DNA of 64,000 bases from Chloroflexota bacterium (GTDB taxonomy: Bacteria > Chloroflexota > Anaerolineae > Anaerolineales > Anaerolineaceae), in NCBI GenBank assembly GCA_009773005.1, contig WOUT01000009.1, forward strand, positions 1 to 64,000, given 5' to 3'. Position 1 is the stretch's first letter, and each line of letters begins with the position of its first letter. This document shows positions 26,996-36,200 of this stretch, in pieces. The notes under the pieces are model-generated. The model saw only the letters and a program-made list of their open reading frames with translations, was not told the DNA's origin and did no database searches. Position numbers and translations under genes: made by a program.

Positions 26996-27916
26996 TTAAT
27001 CATCCGAAATCCAGTTTTGGATGCCTCTCAAATAATCAGCTCCAGACATCCATTTTTTTCCGGTTGGTTGAACTTCCAATAACACGATCAAACCATCGGG
27101 TGTACCGATTGCTGGATACTTTTCCACTATACATCTAAGGCCAGCTTTATGGTGCTGACTATCAATACTTTTTACTTTGCGTATTTTCAAGATCTGACTC
27201 TTGACCTCAGTAAAAGTGCCAGGCCAATCATTAAGTGCCCTGACCTTGCGGTCGATTGCAACTGAAGATTGTGTAAAATCAAGGCGACCATCTTCTTTTT
27301 TGAGCATCGGGGCGTAAGTAGCATTCTTGTTTTCCTGATCCTTTGGCTTTAGTGTTCCTTCAAGATACGGAGGGAGTGTGTCCACTAATAACTTGCTACC
27401 CGCATCTGCCAGTTTTTGTGTGAGAGAACTCAATGTCTCATCTTCTGCCAATGTCACTTTTTCTTGAGAAAGCACCGCACCCGTATCTATTCCGGCATCC
27501 ATCTTCATAATCGAGACTCCCGAAAATGGGTCACCATTTAATATGGCGGCTTGTATCGGAGCTGCACCCCGCCAGCGTGGCAAATAAGAGGCATGAACAT
27601 TGATACAGCCATATTTTGGCAAATCAAGAACGTTTTGTCGTAAGATCTGCCCAAAGGCAGCCACAACGATCAAATCAGGTTTCCATGCTTGAAGTTGTGA
27701 GAATGAATCCGGGTTTTTCAAACGTTCGGGCTGCATCGTAGGGATACCCAGCTCTTCGGCGAGCGCTTTAACAGGTGGAGGGGTGAGAATTTTTCCACGC
27801 CCTGCTGGTCGGTCTGGCTGCGTGACAACCCCGGTTATTATAAACTTGCTGGCAAGCATCTTTAGGATTGCTACTGCGAAATCTGGAGAACCCAAAAACA
27901 CAATATTTAATTTCAT
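26996..27916 (-). CDS. fmt: Methionyl-tRNA formyltransferase
   Basis: Formylates initiator Met-tRNA with 10-formyl-THF (306 aa, normal length). The N-terminal formyltransferase domain starts IVFLGSPDFAVAIL. The signature HASYLPRWRGAAPIQAAI contains catalytic His and the tRNA-facing loop, and MDAGIDTGAVL follows. The C-terminal OB-like domain begins near residue 205. The def gene usually found nearby is not here. There is no Shine-Dalgarno before the ATG. Instead TGTTAAAAT, an extended -10 box, lies 7 nt upstream (27932-27924, minus), suggesting a leaderless message. Confidence 0.96.
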   Translation of the reverse strand: MKLNIVFLGSPDFAVAILKMLASKFIITGVVTQPDRPAGRGKILTPPPVKALAEELGIPTMQPERLKNPDSFSQLQAWKPDLIVVAAFGQILRQNVLDLPKYGCINVHASYLPRWRGAAPIQAAILNGDPFSGVSIMKMDAGIDTGAVLSQEKVTLAEDETLSSLTQKLADAGSKLLVDTLPPYLEGTLKPKDQENKNATYAPMLKKEDGRLDFTQSSVAIDRKVRALNDWPGTFTEVKSQILKIRKVKSIDSQHHKAGLRCIVEKYPAIGTPDGLIVLLEVQPTGKKWMSGADYLRGIQNWISDD

Positions 27917-27923
27917 GTGGTGA

Positions 27924-27932
27924 ATTTTAACA
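27924..27932 (-). promoter_or_regulatory. Extended -10 promoter of fmt, adjacent to its start codon
   Basis: On the minus strand TGTTAAAAT (27932-27924) is followed by seven bases and the fmt ATG. Transcription would start at about the A of the ATG. There is no room for a ribosome binding site and none is seen. Confidence 0.55.
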
Positions 27933-27962
27933 TATTCTCATTTTCTTATTCCTCCGATTCGT

Positions 27963-27971
27963 TGTTACAAT
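27963..27971 (+). promoter_or_regulatory. Extended -10 promoter adjacent to the start codon of the 27978 gene
   Basis: TGTTACAAT (27963-27971) lies six bases before the ATG at 27978, with no Shine-Dalgarno. Together with the fmt promoter it makes a compact divergent pair: 61 bp separate the two start codons. Confidence 0.5.
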
Positions 27972-27977
27972 TATCCA

Positions 27978-28322
27978 ATGAATGATATATCTCCAGCAAA
28001 ATTGGAATTAATAAAAGCCCAGCGTGCCAGAGAAGCCGGGAATGAAGGGATGGCTCGAGTGTGTGCACGCAGAGCATCCGGATTCGCTATCCGTGAATAT
28101 TTTGAAAATAATGGAAATGAAAACTTAACTATTCCGCTTAACAAATTGTTCAAAGACGAGGAGATCAGATCGGTCTTGCCAGTATCACTTACGTCTTCAC
28201 TAGATCACCTAACTGTAAGGGTCGATATGCCATTTACAATCCCCCAGGATATTGACCTCATTGCAGATGCATGTAAAATAATTGAGGTTTTATCGCATCA
28301 AGATGGGAGAAATAGTGGTTAA
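27978..28322 (+). CDS. Hypothetical helical protein (114 aa)
   Basis: No certain family. The N-terminal half is helical and basic (KLELIKAQRAREAGNEGMAR, then VCARRASGFAIREYFE), which recalls HEPN-like or TPR-like helices, but this is only a resemblance. The C-terminal half contains VDMPFTIPQDIDLIADACKIIEVL. No signal peptide or membrane segment. It overlaps the following glutaredoxin-like gene by about 8 bp, so the two are likely cotranscribed. The start lacks a Shine-Dalgarno but sits six bases after an extended -10 box. Confidence 0.7.
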   Translation: MNDISPAKLELIKAQRAREAGNEGMARVCARRASGFAIREYFENNGNENLTIPLNKLFKDEEIRSVLPVSLTSSLDHLTVRVDMPFTIPQDIDLIADACKIIEVLSHQDGRNSG

Positions 28323-28569
28323 AGCAATCGAAATTATCAAGGTTTACGGAACCACTTGGTGTGGAGATTCACGCAGAGCAAGACAATTCTTTGAAGAGAA
28401 CAAGATTGAATATACGTGGATCGATATTGATCGGGATCAGGATGCCGGTAAGTACGTCGAAAGCGTAAATAACGGATATCGAAGCGTCCCTACAATTCTT
28501 TTTCCTGATGGTTCATTATTGGTGGAGCCATCGCTTTTTCAATTGAAAAGTAAAATGGGGATTTCTTAG
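28315..28569 (+). CDS. Glutaredoxin-like (mycoredoxin-type) protein with CxxS active site
   Basis: A small thioredoxin-fold protein (84 aa). VYGTTWCGDSRRARQFFEEN carries the active site as Cys-Gly-Asp-Ser, so only one thiol is present, followed by the cis-Pro segment SVPTILFPDG. It belongs to the mycoredoxin/NrdH-like group; the monothiol form would reduce mixed disulfides or hold a ligand rather than reduce protein disulfides. The GTG at 28315 has GGGAG with good spacing and is preferred over the ATG at 28303. It overlaps the preceding gene's end. Confidence 0.82.
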   Translation: MVKAIEIIKVYGTTWCGDSRRARQFFEENKIEYTWIDIDRDQDAGKYVESVNNGYRSVPTILFPDGSLLVEPSLFQLKSKMGIS

Positions 28570-28593
28570 GATCATTGTAGGAAATTATTAATT

Positions 28594-28845
28594 TTATTCT
28601 CTAATTTTTTTGATATACGTGAGAATCCATAACGTTAATGCCCCGGCAAAAAGACCAGCGCCGACAACAAGAAGGCCGATATTCTTTTTCGATGATTCCA
28701 GAATGACCGATGGAGTATGCGACAATTTCGTTTTTAGTGAATCAATGAAAACCGGGTCTGGTCTCACAGGTTTCAACATATTATACAGTTTCTCTTCGAG
28801 GTTAAAGAAAGATTTATTATTCATTTGTTCAAATCGACTTTGCAT
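28594..28845 (-). CDS. Small single-pass membrane protein, candidate anti-sigma partner
   Basis: An 83-aa protein with a cytoplasmic helical N-terminus (FNLEEKLYNMLKPVRPDPVFIDSL), one membrane segment (about residues 55-75, IGLLVVGAGLFAGALTLWIL) and a basic C-terminal tail (YIKKIRE). It begins 17 bp after the ECF sigma gene on the same strand. Short membrane proteins in this position are often anti-sigma factors or sigma-associated regulators. No zinc-binding HxxxCxxC motif is present, so it is not a ZAS-type anti-sigma. The role is inferred from position. Confidence 0.7.
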   Translation of the reverse strand: MQSRFEQMNNKSFFNLEEKLYNMLKPVRPDPVFIDSLKTKLSHTPSVILESSKKNIGLLVVGAGLFAGALTLWILTYIKKIRE

Positions 28846-28862
28846 TTTGCTACCCTGTTTTA

Positions 28863-29438
28863 TTATTCTGGCTGGTATCCAATTTGTTCCATTTCTTCAC
28901 GAAGTGCGATCAGTGCCCGGTGATAAAGACTTTTTATTGCGCCTTCGCTTCGTCCCATGATCGTTGCAATTTCTGCATTTGAGAGGTTTTCCAGATACTT
29001 TAGCAATATCAATTGCTGCCTGTCTGCTGAAATTCTCCGAATTCCTCTTAATAACAGTTCCAACTCCTGATTTTTTTCCAACCATTTTTCTGGTTGATCT
29101 GATTTGTGTGGAAGATCAAGATGATCTTCCAATGGGACTTCTTTCCGACGTTGGTTATCTCTGTGCCAGTTTGCGATCAAATTATGTGCAATGCGGTATA
29201 ACCAAGCAGAAAATGGAACGCCTTTCTCCACATAGCTGCTCATATGACCGAACGCCCGATAAAAAACTCGTGAGGTGATATCTTCAGCATCTGATGAGGA
29301 ACCGATTCGATAGTAAATGTAGTTGTAAATGCGGGTTACATTCTTTTCATAGAGGAAACTGAATGCCTCAGGATCACCGCCACAAGCTAAACCAACCGCA
29401 TTTTCATCGGTGATCTCGTTTCTTCCGTTATCGAGCAT
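28863..29438 (-). CDS. ECF-type RNA polymerase sigma factor
   Basis: A sigma70-family factor of the ECF group (191 aa). Region 2 is FSFLYEKNVTRIYNYIYYRI through DAEDITSRVFYRAF and PFSAWLYRIAHNLIANWHRD. Region 4 is LSNAEIATIMGRSEGAIKSLYHRALIAL, a helix-turn-helix that reads the -35 element. It directs RNA polymerase to a specific regulon, probably under control of the small membrane protein encoded 17 bp downstream. The ATG at 29438 is given; a TTG at 29447 with AAGGG upstream is a possible alternative. It is 57 bp downstream of a membrane subtilase gene. Confidence 0.93.
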   Translation of the reverse strand: MLDNGRNEITDENAVGLACGGDPEAFSFLYEKNVTRIYNYIYYRIGSSSDAEDITSRVFYRAFGHMSSYVEKGVPFSAWLYRIAHNLIANWHRDNQRRKEVPLEDHLDLPHKSDQPEKWLEKNQELELLLRGIRRISADRQQLILLKYLENLSNAEIATIMGRSEGAIKSLYHRALIALREEMEQIGYQPE

Positions 29439-29495
29439 CTTTATCAATTAGTTAAACCCTTTACTTCTCATTTAGGTACACTCGCAATATATTTT

Positions 29496-31895
29496 TTACT
29501 TGTACGATATTGCGTATTGGACAGCTTTATAGGCATCCAGAATGCCTGCGCCGATGCCGTCAATCATATCTCCACACGAAGGTGCAGACCCCTGATAAGG
29601 CCGGACTGATCCAAGTAAAATATTCGTTGTCTCCTCAATGTTTCCAATCAATTTAGAATTTGCTGACCACATTAATGCCACCACGCCTGAAACATGAGGA
29701 GCAGAGAATGAAGTCCCGCTTCCTTCTGTATATGTACCCCCAGGATAAGCTGAAAGGATTTTTTCACCTGGAGCTAACAGATCCGGTTTGTTTCGGTTGC
29801 TTCCGTCTACTAAAACTGGTCCGAGACTGGAAAAAGTAGAAAGTTCACCGTTTTGGTTGATAGATCCAGCGGTAAAAACATCTTCATAGATAGCCAATGG
29901 ATCTGTTAAAGTTGCACAACCATAATATCCGGTATTTCCCGCTGCAGAAGACATGAAGATTCCTGCGGTCATTAATGCTTTCACAGTAGATTCAAAAACA
30001 GTCGGATCGCAGCCTTCAACAATTGGGCAGCCCCATGAATTGTTTACAATCATAGCGCCTTTTGCGGGATCGCCATCAATAAATGGATCTCCATCCTGAG
30101 GGAACGGCGCGAGCATAAACTGCATGCAGTCTAGATACTTTGCTGGGTTTCCAAGATTTCTAGCCAAATTAACACAGCCGATCCATTGGGCATCTGGCGC
30201 AATGCCAGTGGTTTTTCCCAGGATCACACCAAGCGTTTGAGTGCCGTGTCCAGATCCGTCCGTTGGAAAAGTTGAATGATTCCAGGGATCATACCAATTA
30301 TAATCATCAGTAATAGTTTTTCCGCGATAAGTATCGCCCAATTCTGGATGCCTTCCATCAACGCCGCTGTCGGTTTGTCCGATCACTATTCCCTTACCGG
30401 TGACCTTGAGCTCCTCGTTAACTTTATCTGAATTGATCATGCTCAAATTCCACAATGGTTCGGTTGGGGCTGCAGAAATATCGCCTGGTTCAAGTGTCGT
30501 CGTTTTCGGCAATGGTCGTAGTTGCGGACTATCAAGAATCCGGTCAACAGACGGATCATTCGAGATCATCAGTTTGGCAATAGCACCCCCGTTCACTTCA
30601 ATTGCGTTTAATAGGTAGTATGGAGTGTAATTTAATTTCAATCGATCCAATTTTGCCCAAAGTTCTGTTTGAGTTGTATTCGCATTCTTCACAAGCGCGT
30701 TATAAACAGCGCTGCGCCGAGTTGAGTAATCTGCGACCCCGGCTTGAATTGAGAGGTCAGTTTGAGATTTTAAGATTACAAACAATTTCTCTCCAAAGAA
30801 CCCGATCTGACCCCAAAATATATAAACCAAAACTGAACCCAGAATGCTGGCAAGGACTAACCCATGATTCCATTTTCGAGGCATATTCAAGTTTGTTATG
30901 ATCCTAAAATTGATCAATAGAACGATAGTCAACATCAACAAACTCATAAAGGTAACCCAGGCGGCTTTATTCGCCCAAGTAAGCGCTTCTCCAGCCCCAC
31001 TTGAGATTACCAATGACAATTCATCCATGTCAAAGAATATTAATGGAAGGGCGATGACCAGTCCTGCAATGAATCCCGCTGCAGCTTTTCCATGTCCTTT
31101 TTTTCCTATCCCGGCCATTGCAAATGCTGAGATTAGCCACCCCGAGACTGGAACAGTTATCACGAGCATCTGCTGCGATCCGTTATGGGCAAGCGCAGTG
31201 ATCAAGATCAATAGAAAAACAGCAACAACAAACCCGTCTAAAATAAAGTCAGAAATTCGGATATTCTTTTCAAGACGCTGGGTTTCTTCGAGATAATATG
31301 GAAATATAACATTGACCACAAGCAAAGCGAATATTACTCCGACGATTAACTCCAGCAGTGTATCCAAAACAGATCCGAAGGCGCCCCAATTGATCCAGGG
31401 AGCTGCCAACCCCCAGCCCACAATGGATGCTAACCCGATTAAATGTGATTTGTCGATTTTCAATTTTAGCGCGGGATCTGGTTTTTTCTTAAAAACGTAA
31501 AGGCTGACAAGTAACAATAACATTGAACTGGATTGAAGGATAGCAGTTTCGTTTTGAGCAGTCAGATACAGTGTTTTCATCGGAATTGTAAAAATAGCCA
31601 GTATTGAAGCAATCATCCATAACCTAAAGATCATTTTGATTCGCCGTGTTTTAACGACACCGAAAAAAATGATACATGGAATTAAAACTAGAAAGCTGTA
31701 AATAGCGTGGACGATCCACCGAAAATCGTTTATTCCCACCGAACTTTCAAATAACGATTGTTCAATTGTCCAACTCACAAAAAGGTCTATCGCCGATAAA
31801 CCGATCACCCACAGCGAAAAGAAAACAAGCAGCAAGATGATGCCACACCCGTGCAGCTTGGCCGGTGTTTTTGCGGTTGAATTAATATTTTCCAT
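29496..31895 (-). CDS. Polytopic membrane protein with C-terminal subtilisin (S8) protease domain
   Basis: 799 aa. The first roughly 360 residues hold about 10 hydrophobic segments, starting at IILLLVFFSLWVIGLSAIDLF. A linker leads into a complete S8 protease domain (about 495-795): Asp509 in TDSGVDGRHPE, His550 in GSGHGTQTLG, oxyanion Asn654 in AAGNTG and nucleophile Ser729 in GTSFSAPHVSG. No classical cleavable signal peptide or propeptide is evident. The protease domain is probably outside the cell, tethered to the membrane bundle. The upstream sequence has AAGGA as ribosome binding site. Cotranscription with the sigma factor and small membrane protein is plausible (57- and 17-bp gaps), which hints at regulated proteolysis. 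Confidence 0.88.
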   Translation of the reverse strand: MENINSTAKTPAKLHGCGIILLLVFFSLWVIGLSAIDLFVSWTIEQSLFESSVGINDFRWIVHAIYSFLVLIPCIIFFGVVKTRRIKMIFRLWMIASILAIFTIPMKTLYLTAQNETAILQSSSMLLLLVSLYVFKKKPDPALKLKIDKSHLIGLASIVGWGLAAPWINWGAFGSVLDTLLELIVGVIFALLVVNVIFPYYLEETQRLEKNIRISDFILDGFVVAVFLLILITALAHNGSQQMLVITVPVSGWLISAFAMAGIGKKGHGKAAAGFIAGLVIALPLIFFDMDELSLVISSGAGEALTWANKAAWVTFMSLLMLTIVLLINFRIITNLNMPRKWNHGLVLASILGSVLVYIFWGQIGFFGEKLFVILKSQTDLSIQAGVADYSTRRSAVYNALVKNANTTQTELWAKLDRLKLNYTPYYLLNAIEVNGGAIAKLMISNDPSVDRILDSPQLRPLPKTTTLEPGDISAAPTEPLWNLSMINSDKVNEELKVTGKGIVIGQTDSGVDGRHPELGDTYRGKTITDDYNWYDPWNHSTFPTDGSGHGTQTLGVILGKTTGIAPDAQWIGCVNLARNLGNPAKYLDCMQFMLAPFPQDGDPFIDGDPAKGAMIVNNSWGCPIVEGCDPTVFESTVKALMTAGIFMSSAAGNTGYYGCATLTDPLAIYEDVFTAGSINQNGELSTFSSLGPVLVDGSNRNKPDLLAPGEKILSAYPGGTYTEGSGTSFSAPHVSGVVALMWSANSKLIGNIEETTNILLGSVRPYQGSAPSCGDMIDGIGAGILDAYKAVQYAISYK

Positions 31896-31978
31896 AGACC
31901 GTCCTTCGAGCTTCCATGCCAGTAAAAACAGTTCGAAAAATATAAATCCCTGACAATCGTCAGTCGACTCCGTTTTGC

Positions 31979-32007
31979 TTGAATTATTCCTGGGCTTCGG
32001 CTACACT
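31979..32007 (+). promoter_or_regulatory. Probable promoter of the alpha/beta hydrolase gene
   Basis: TTGAAT (31979-31984) and TACACT (32002-32007) are 17 bp apart. Transcription would start near 32014, leaving a leader of about 70 nt before the ATG at 32086. Confidence 0.45.
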
Positions 32008-32085
32008 TATTCTTGATTACAATTGGATTATAAATTCAAACCAGTAAACGTGAAAGCCATATTTATCCACCATCGGAGGCTTAAT

Positions 32086-32922
32086 ATGCAGCACACAGAG
32101 TATTTTTGGGAAACAGAAGATAATGTAAAACTGTTTGGACAGGAGTGGAAACCAGAAGGAAAGATTAAAGGAGCAATCGCCCTTGTTCACGGACTCGGTG
32201 AGCATTCCGGCCGTTACGAATATGTTGCCAGCACTCTCGCTGCAAAAGGTTATTCGTTAACTGCTTTCGACCTTCGAGGTCATGGCAAATCAGAGGGAAA
32301 ACGGGGTCATTCGCCTTCCTATGCGGCATTGATGGCTGATATCACGCAAAATATTAATCTTGCAAAAGATCATTTTCAAGACACTCCGGTGTTTCTCTAC
32401 GGGCACAGTCTAGGTGGGAACCTCACGCTTTACTACTGTTTAACCCAGAATCCAGGATTAAGTGGAGCCATTGTTACTGCTCCTGGTCTGGGAACAGCCG
32501 CCCCGGTACCGGCTGTCAAGCTTGCGCTCGGAAAAGTGTTGTATAACTTGCTTCCAGCGACACAAATGGAAAACGGATTGGATCGGTCAGGTCTTTCTCG
32601 GGACCCCGAAGTTGAAAGGAAATATGCGGCAGATCCATTGGTTCACTCCAAGATCTCTGCCCGTTGGGCGTTGGATCTGATCAATAACGGGAGCTATATC
32701 GTCGATCACGCCAGTGAATTCCCTCTACCGCTCTTGCTTATGCAAGGTACTGCGGACCGAGTTGTTAACCCGGCATTAACAAAAACATTCGCAAATGCCG
32801 CGCCTCTTTCCAAAATCACTTATAAGGAGTGGGAAGGTTTTTATCATGAATTACATAACGAACCCGAAAAAGAAAAGGTTCTAAAATTCATGACCGATTG
32901 GTTGGATCAAGAACTCAAATAA
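32086..32922 (+). CDS. Alpha/beta hydrolase, monoacylglycerol lipase-like
   Basis: A serine hydrolase (278 aa) of the monoacylglycerol lipase / lysophospholipase group. ALVHGLGEHSGRYEYVA is the oxyanion-hole HG motif of that group, AFDLRGHGKSEGKRGH follows, and the nucleophile elbow is GHSLGGNL. The catalytic Asp lies in MQGTADRVVNP and the His in EGFYHELHNEPEKE. No signal peptide, so it probably acts on intracellular or membrane lipid esters. The ATG at 32086 has CGGAGG eight bases upstream, so the long in-frame extension before it is not used. Confidence 0.9.
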   Translation: MQHTEYFWETEDNVKLFGQEWKPEGKIKGAIALVHGLGEHSGRYEYVASTLAAKGYSLTAFDLRGHGKSEGKRGHSPSYAALMADITQNINLAKDHFQDTPVFLYGHSLGGNLTLYYCLTQNPGLSGAIVTAPGLGTAAPVPAVKLALGKVLYNLLPATQMENGLDRSGLSRDPEVERKYAADPLVHSKISARWALDLINNGSYIVDHASEFPLPLLLMQGTADRVVNPALTKTFANAAPLSKITYKEWEGFYHELHNEPEKEKVLKFMTDWLDQELK

Positions 32923-33003
32923 TCATTATATTCTGCCATCCGGCGGGATGTAATTTACTGTTAAGATTATACTAATTTGACCAATGAAAATCCAATGAAA
33001 ATC

Positions 33004-33032
33004 TTGACCCTTTTAGGTCAACAGGCTAAAAT
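33004..33032 (+). promoter_or_regulatory. Probable promoter of the glyA-gcvT fusion gene
   Basis: TTGACC (33004-33009) and TAAAAT (33027-33032) are separated by exactly 17 bp. Transcription would start near 33039, giving a leader of about 170 nt. A second -10-like TATAAT (33087-33092) lies inside that leader and could give a shorter transcript starting near 33099. Confidence 0.6.
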
Positions 33033-33131
33033 ACAAGTTGTCTGTATGGTTTCAAGGATGCGCCTGATTACCGACGTTTTAAACGATATAATCTGGTAAC
33101 TGAGAAACGAATGATTGAACCTCTTGCACAC

Positions 33132-33179
33132 AAACCACCCACAGATGTATGCATCAATGACATCTGAAGGTGGTTTTTT
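33132..33179 (+). terminator. Intrinsic terminator inside the glyA-gcvT leader (attenuator candidate)
   Basis: AAACCACC (33132-33139) pairs with GGTGGTTT (33169-33176), and AGATGT (33143-33148) with ACATCT (33160-33165). Six T residues follow from 33174. This complete Rho-independent terminator lies between the promoter and the ribosome binding site (GTAAGGAG, 33197-33204). It must be read through for the gene to be expressed, so control by an upstream alternative fold, riboswitch or protein is likely. The sequence does not match the glycine riboswitch motifs as recalled. Confidence 0.7.
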
Positions 33180-33210
33180 ATTTTCTACTCATCTGGTAAG
33201 GAGAAATTTC

Positions 33211-36200
33211 ATGACTGATTATCTGTTTCGCGGAAATCTTGCCGATCTAGACCCCGAAGTTCAACAACTGACCGATTTTGAAACAGAGCGTCAATTTCGT
33301 AAGCTTATTCTGATTCCATCCGAAAGCACTGCTCCTATGGCAATTCGTGAATCACTGGGTTCAGTGTTTCAAAACCTGTATGCAGAGGGATACCCGGACG
33401 AGGAAACCCGCTGGATGAGTGAAACGGAAATAATGGATTACCCCGCCCGTCTGGCATATTATCGAAGATATGCTGACCCGCGCTATTATAAAGGTGTCGA
33501 GTACGCTGATTTGATCGAATCTCTTGCCCGCCGGCGCTGTGCCGAAGTGTTTGCCACAGACAAGATAAGCGCAGATCAAATCTATGTGAATATTCAGGCG
33601 TTATCGGGTGCGCCTGCAAATAATGCCGTTTACCATGCATTAATCGAACCTGGAGACGCAATCCTTGGGATGAACCTGCTTCACGGCGGGCACTTAACCC
33701 ACGGTTCTTCGGTGAATCGCACAGGCAAACTTTATAAAGTTTCTCATTACAATGTAGACCCCGAAACCGAGCAGATCAATTACGAGAAAGTAGAGCAAAT
33801 TGCCAAAGAAACCCAACCAAAAGTCATCATCTGCGGTTACTCGTCTTATCCCTGGGTTCCTGATTGGGCACGTTTTCGGGCGATCGCTGATTCAGTAGGC
33901 GCATATCTTCTCGCGGATGCTTCACACATCGCTGGTTTGATCGCTGCCAAGACTATTCCATCCCCGGTCGGCTACGCACATGTCGTCACATTCACAACCC
34001 ATAAAACGTTGTGCGGTCCGCGTGGTGCATGCATTTTGACCACAGATTCGACTTTATCAAAAAAGCTCGATAAAGCGGTCTTCCCCGGTGAGCAAGGTGG
34101 ACCTCATGTCCATGTTTTCGCTGCACTTGCCACGACCTTTAAAATTGCCAAAACAGAACCTTTTGTTGCGCTCCAGCAACAGATCCTGAAAAACTGTAAA
34201 GCATTGACCAACCGCCTGATAGAACGTGGCCTGCGAATCTCCTTTAACGGAACAAATACTCACCTTGGAAATGTTGATTGTAAAACCGTTGTCGGTCCAG
34301 ATGGCACGACCTTATCCGGTGATATGGCGGCGCGCATCCTGGATGTAGCTGGAATCGTTCTGAACCGCAATACCATCCCTGGAGATAAAACCGCCCTGTT
34401 CGCGTCAGGGATTCGTTATGGCACGCCCTGGATGACACAACGAGGTCTGGTTGAAAAAGATATGGTGAAAGTGGCTGATATCATCGCTGATGTTCTTGGC
34501 GCCATCACCCCTTATTCAGTCGAAACTCGCAAAGGACCTGCCCAACGCGCCAAAATCGATTTTAAGGTTTTAGAGGATGCAAAATTGCGTGTCCGGGCGA
34601 TTTGTGAGGCTGCGGGCGCAGATTTGAAATATTCGCAGAGTGGATATCCCCATTTCTTTTACATTGACGATCAATCACAAAGGAAAGATGAATACACTTC
34701 TCTTGATATAAGCGGTGAAAATGTCCGGCACTTTGTGACTTATTGCTTCAGCTCTGATGTTGAAGATTTGAAAGTTGGAGAATATCAAAACACCTCAATA
34801 ACCACCCCTGCGGGTCTGGTAGAGGGCGTTTTATCAAATGTCACTCCCTCCGTCTATCGATTTACCTTCAAGAAAGGGAATTTTGGGGTGACAGCGACAT
34901 TCCTGCGCGACCTCTCGGATGGTTATATTGCGTTCGACAATGATGTTCCCAGACGCATCCCGGGCCCGATCGTGATTGAAGAAAACATCAATGAGCCTCT
35001 GGTAAAAACAGATCGTAGTTTGTTGCCAAGCCGAAAACCCTATTTTATTGGACAGCAAGATACTATAGCCGCGACTCTACCAAAATTCGAGTGGACTGAA
35101 AAAGAATCCAATGAATTATTCCGCACTCCTCTATACGAAATTCATAAAAAGATGGGCGCCAAAATTATCCCGTTTGCTGGATGGGAAATGCCAGTCTGGT
35201 ACACCTCTGTGGTCGAAGAACACCTGGCCTGCCGTCAAGCCGCAGGTCTGTTCGACGTCTCCCACATGGGCGTCTTTCAAGCCGAAGGTCCACACGCAGC
35301 ATTATTCCTCGAAACAGTATGCGGTAACGACATCGGTGGTCTCGCGGTTGGAGAATCCTGCTACACCCATTTCCTCGATCCACAGTCTAACGTAATTGAT
35401 GATACATTGGTTTACAGGCGAGCAGTTGATAAATATTTGGTCGTCGTGAACGCTTCTAATGACGCCAAAGACTGGGCATGGTTAACTTCCGTCCGCGACG
35501 GAAAAGTTCAAATTGATCAACATCGCCCCTGGGTTAAAACATTTGGAACAGGGGTTATATTACGGAACTTACGTGATCCAAAAGCTGGAAAAGATATGCG
35601 CGTTGATATTGCTCTACAAGGTCCTAAATCCAGGGATATTCTGCTTGCTTTAGGTTGTGACAGCGCCACTCAAAAGAAAGTGAAATCTTTAAAACGAACT
35701 GAATTATGCGAGACTGTTATCGGAGGTTTCGATCTTGTCGTTTCAAGAACAGGTTATACTGGCGAAAAAATGGCTTTTGAGCTCTTTATCCATCCTGAAC
35801 AGGCCCCCGCGTTATGGGACGCGATTTGCAAGGCTGGTGAGCCTCTTGGCTTGAAAGCCTGTGGTTTAGGAGCGCGTGATTCATTGCGCACCGAAGCTGG
35901 ATTACCTCTTTACGGTCATGAGATGGGCGGTGAGATGAATTTTGGTGTTGCTGAAGCGGGTTTTGGCTCATATGTGAAAATATATAAACCTTGGTTCATC
36001 GGTCGTGATGCATTCATCGAGAGAGAGAAAAACCGCGCCGGTGTTGTTGTGCGATTCCGGTTCACCGAAAAGGGTGTCAGAATGGCTCATAATGGCGATC
36101 CTGTTTTGGATGCCAAAGGCAAGGTCGTTGGTGTCGTCACCAGTTGCGCGATAGATAAAGAAGGTTATTTGACAGGTCAGGCATTTGTAGAAAATCGTTG

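Noticed and set aside
33111-33167. Leader peptide of 18 codons before the glyA-gcvT fusion
   Set aside because: The frame overlaps the terminator but has no Shine-Dalgarno and no run of Gly or Ser codons, so classical ribosome-mediated attenuation is not supported.
33115-33210. N-terminal extension of 32 codons for the SHMT-GcvT protein
   Set aside because: It would be translated through the terminator hairpin, starts at a TTG without ribosome binding site, and the conserved SHMT start fits the ATG at 33211 with a strong Shine-Dalgarno.
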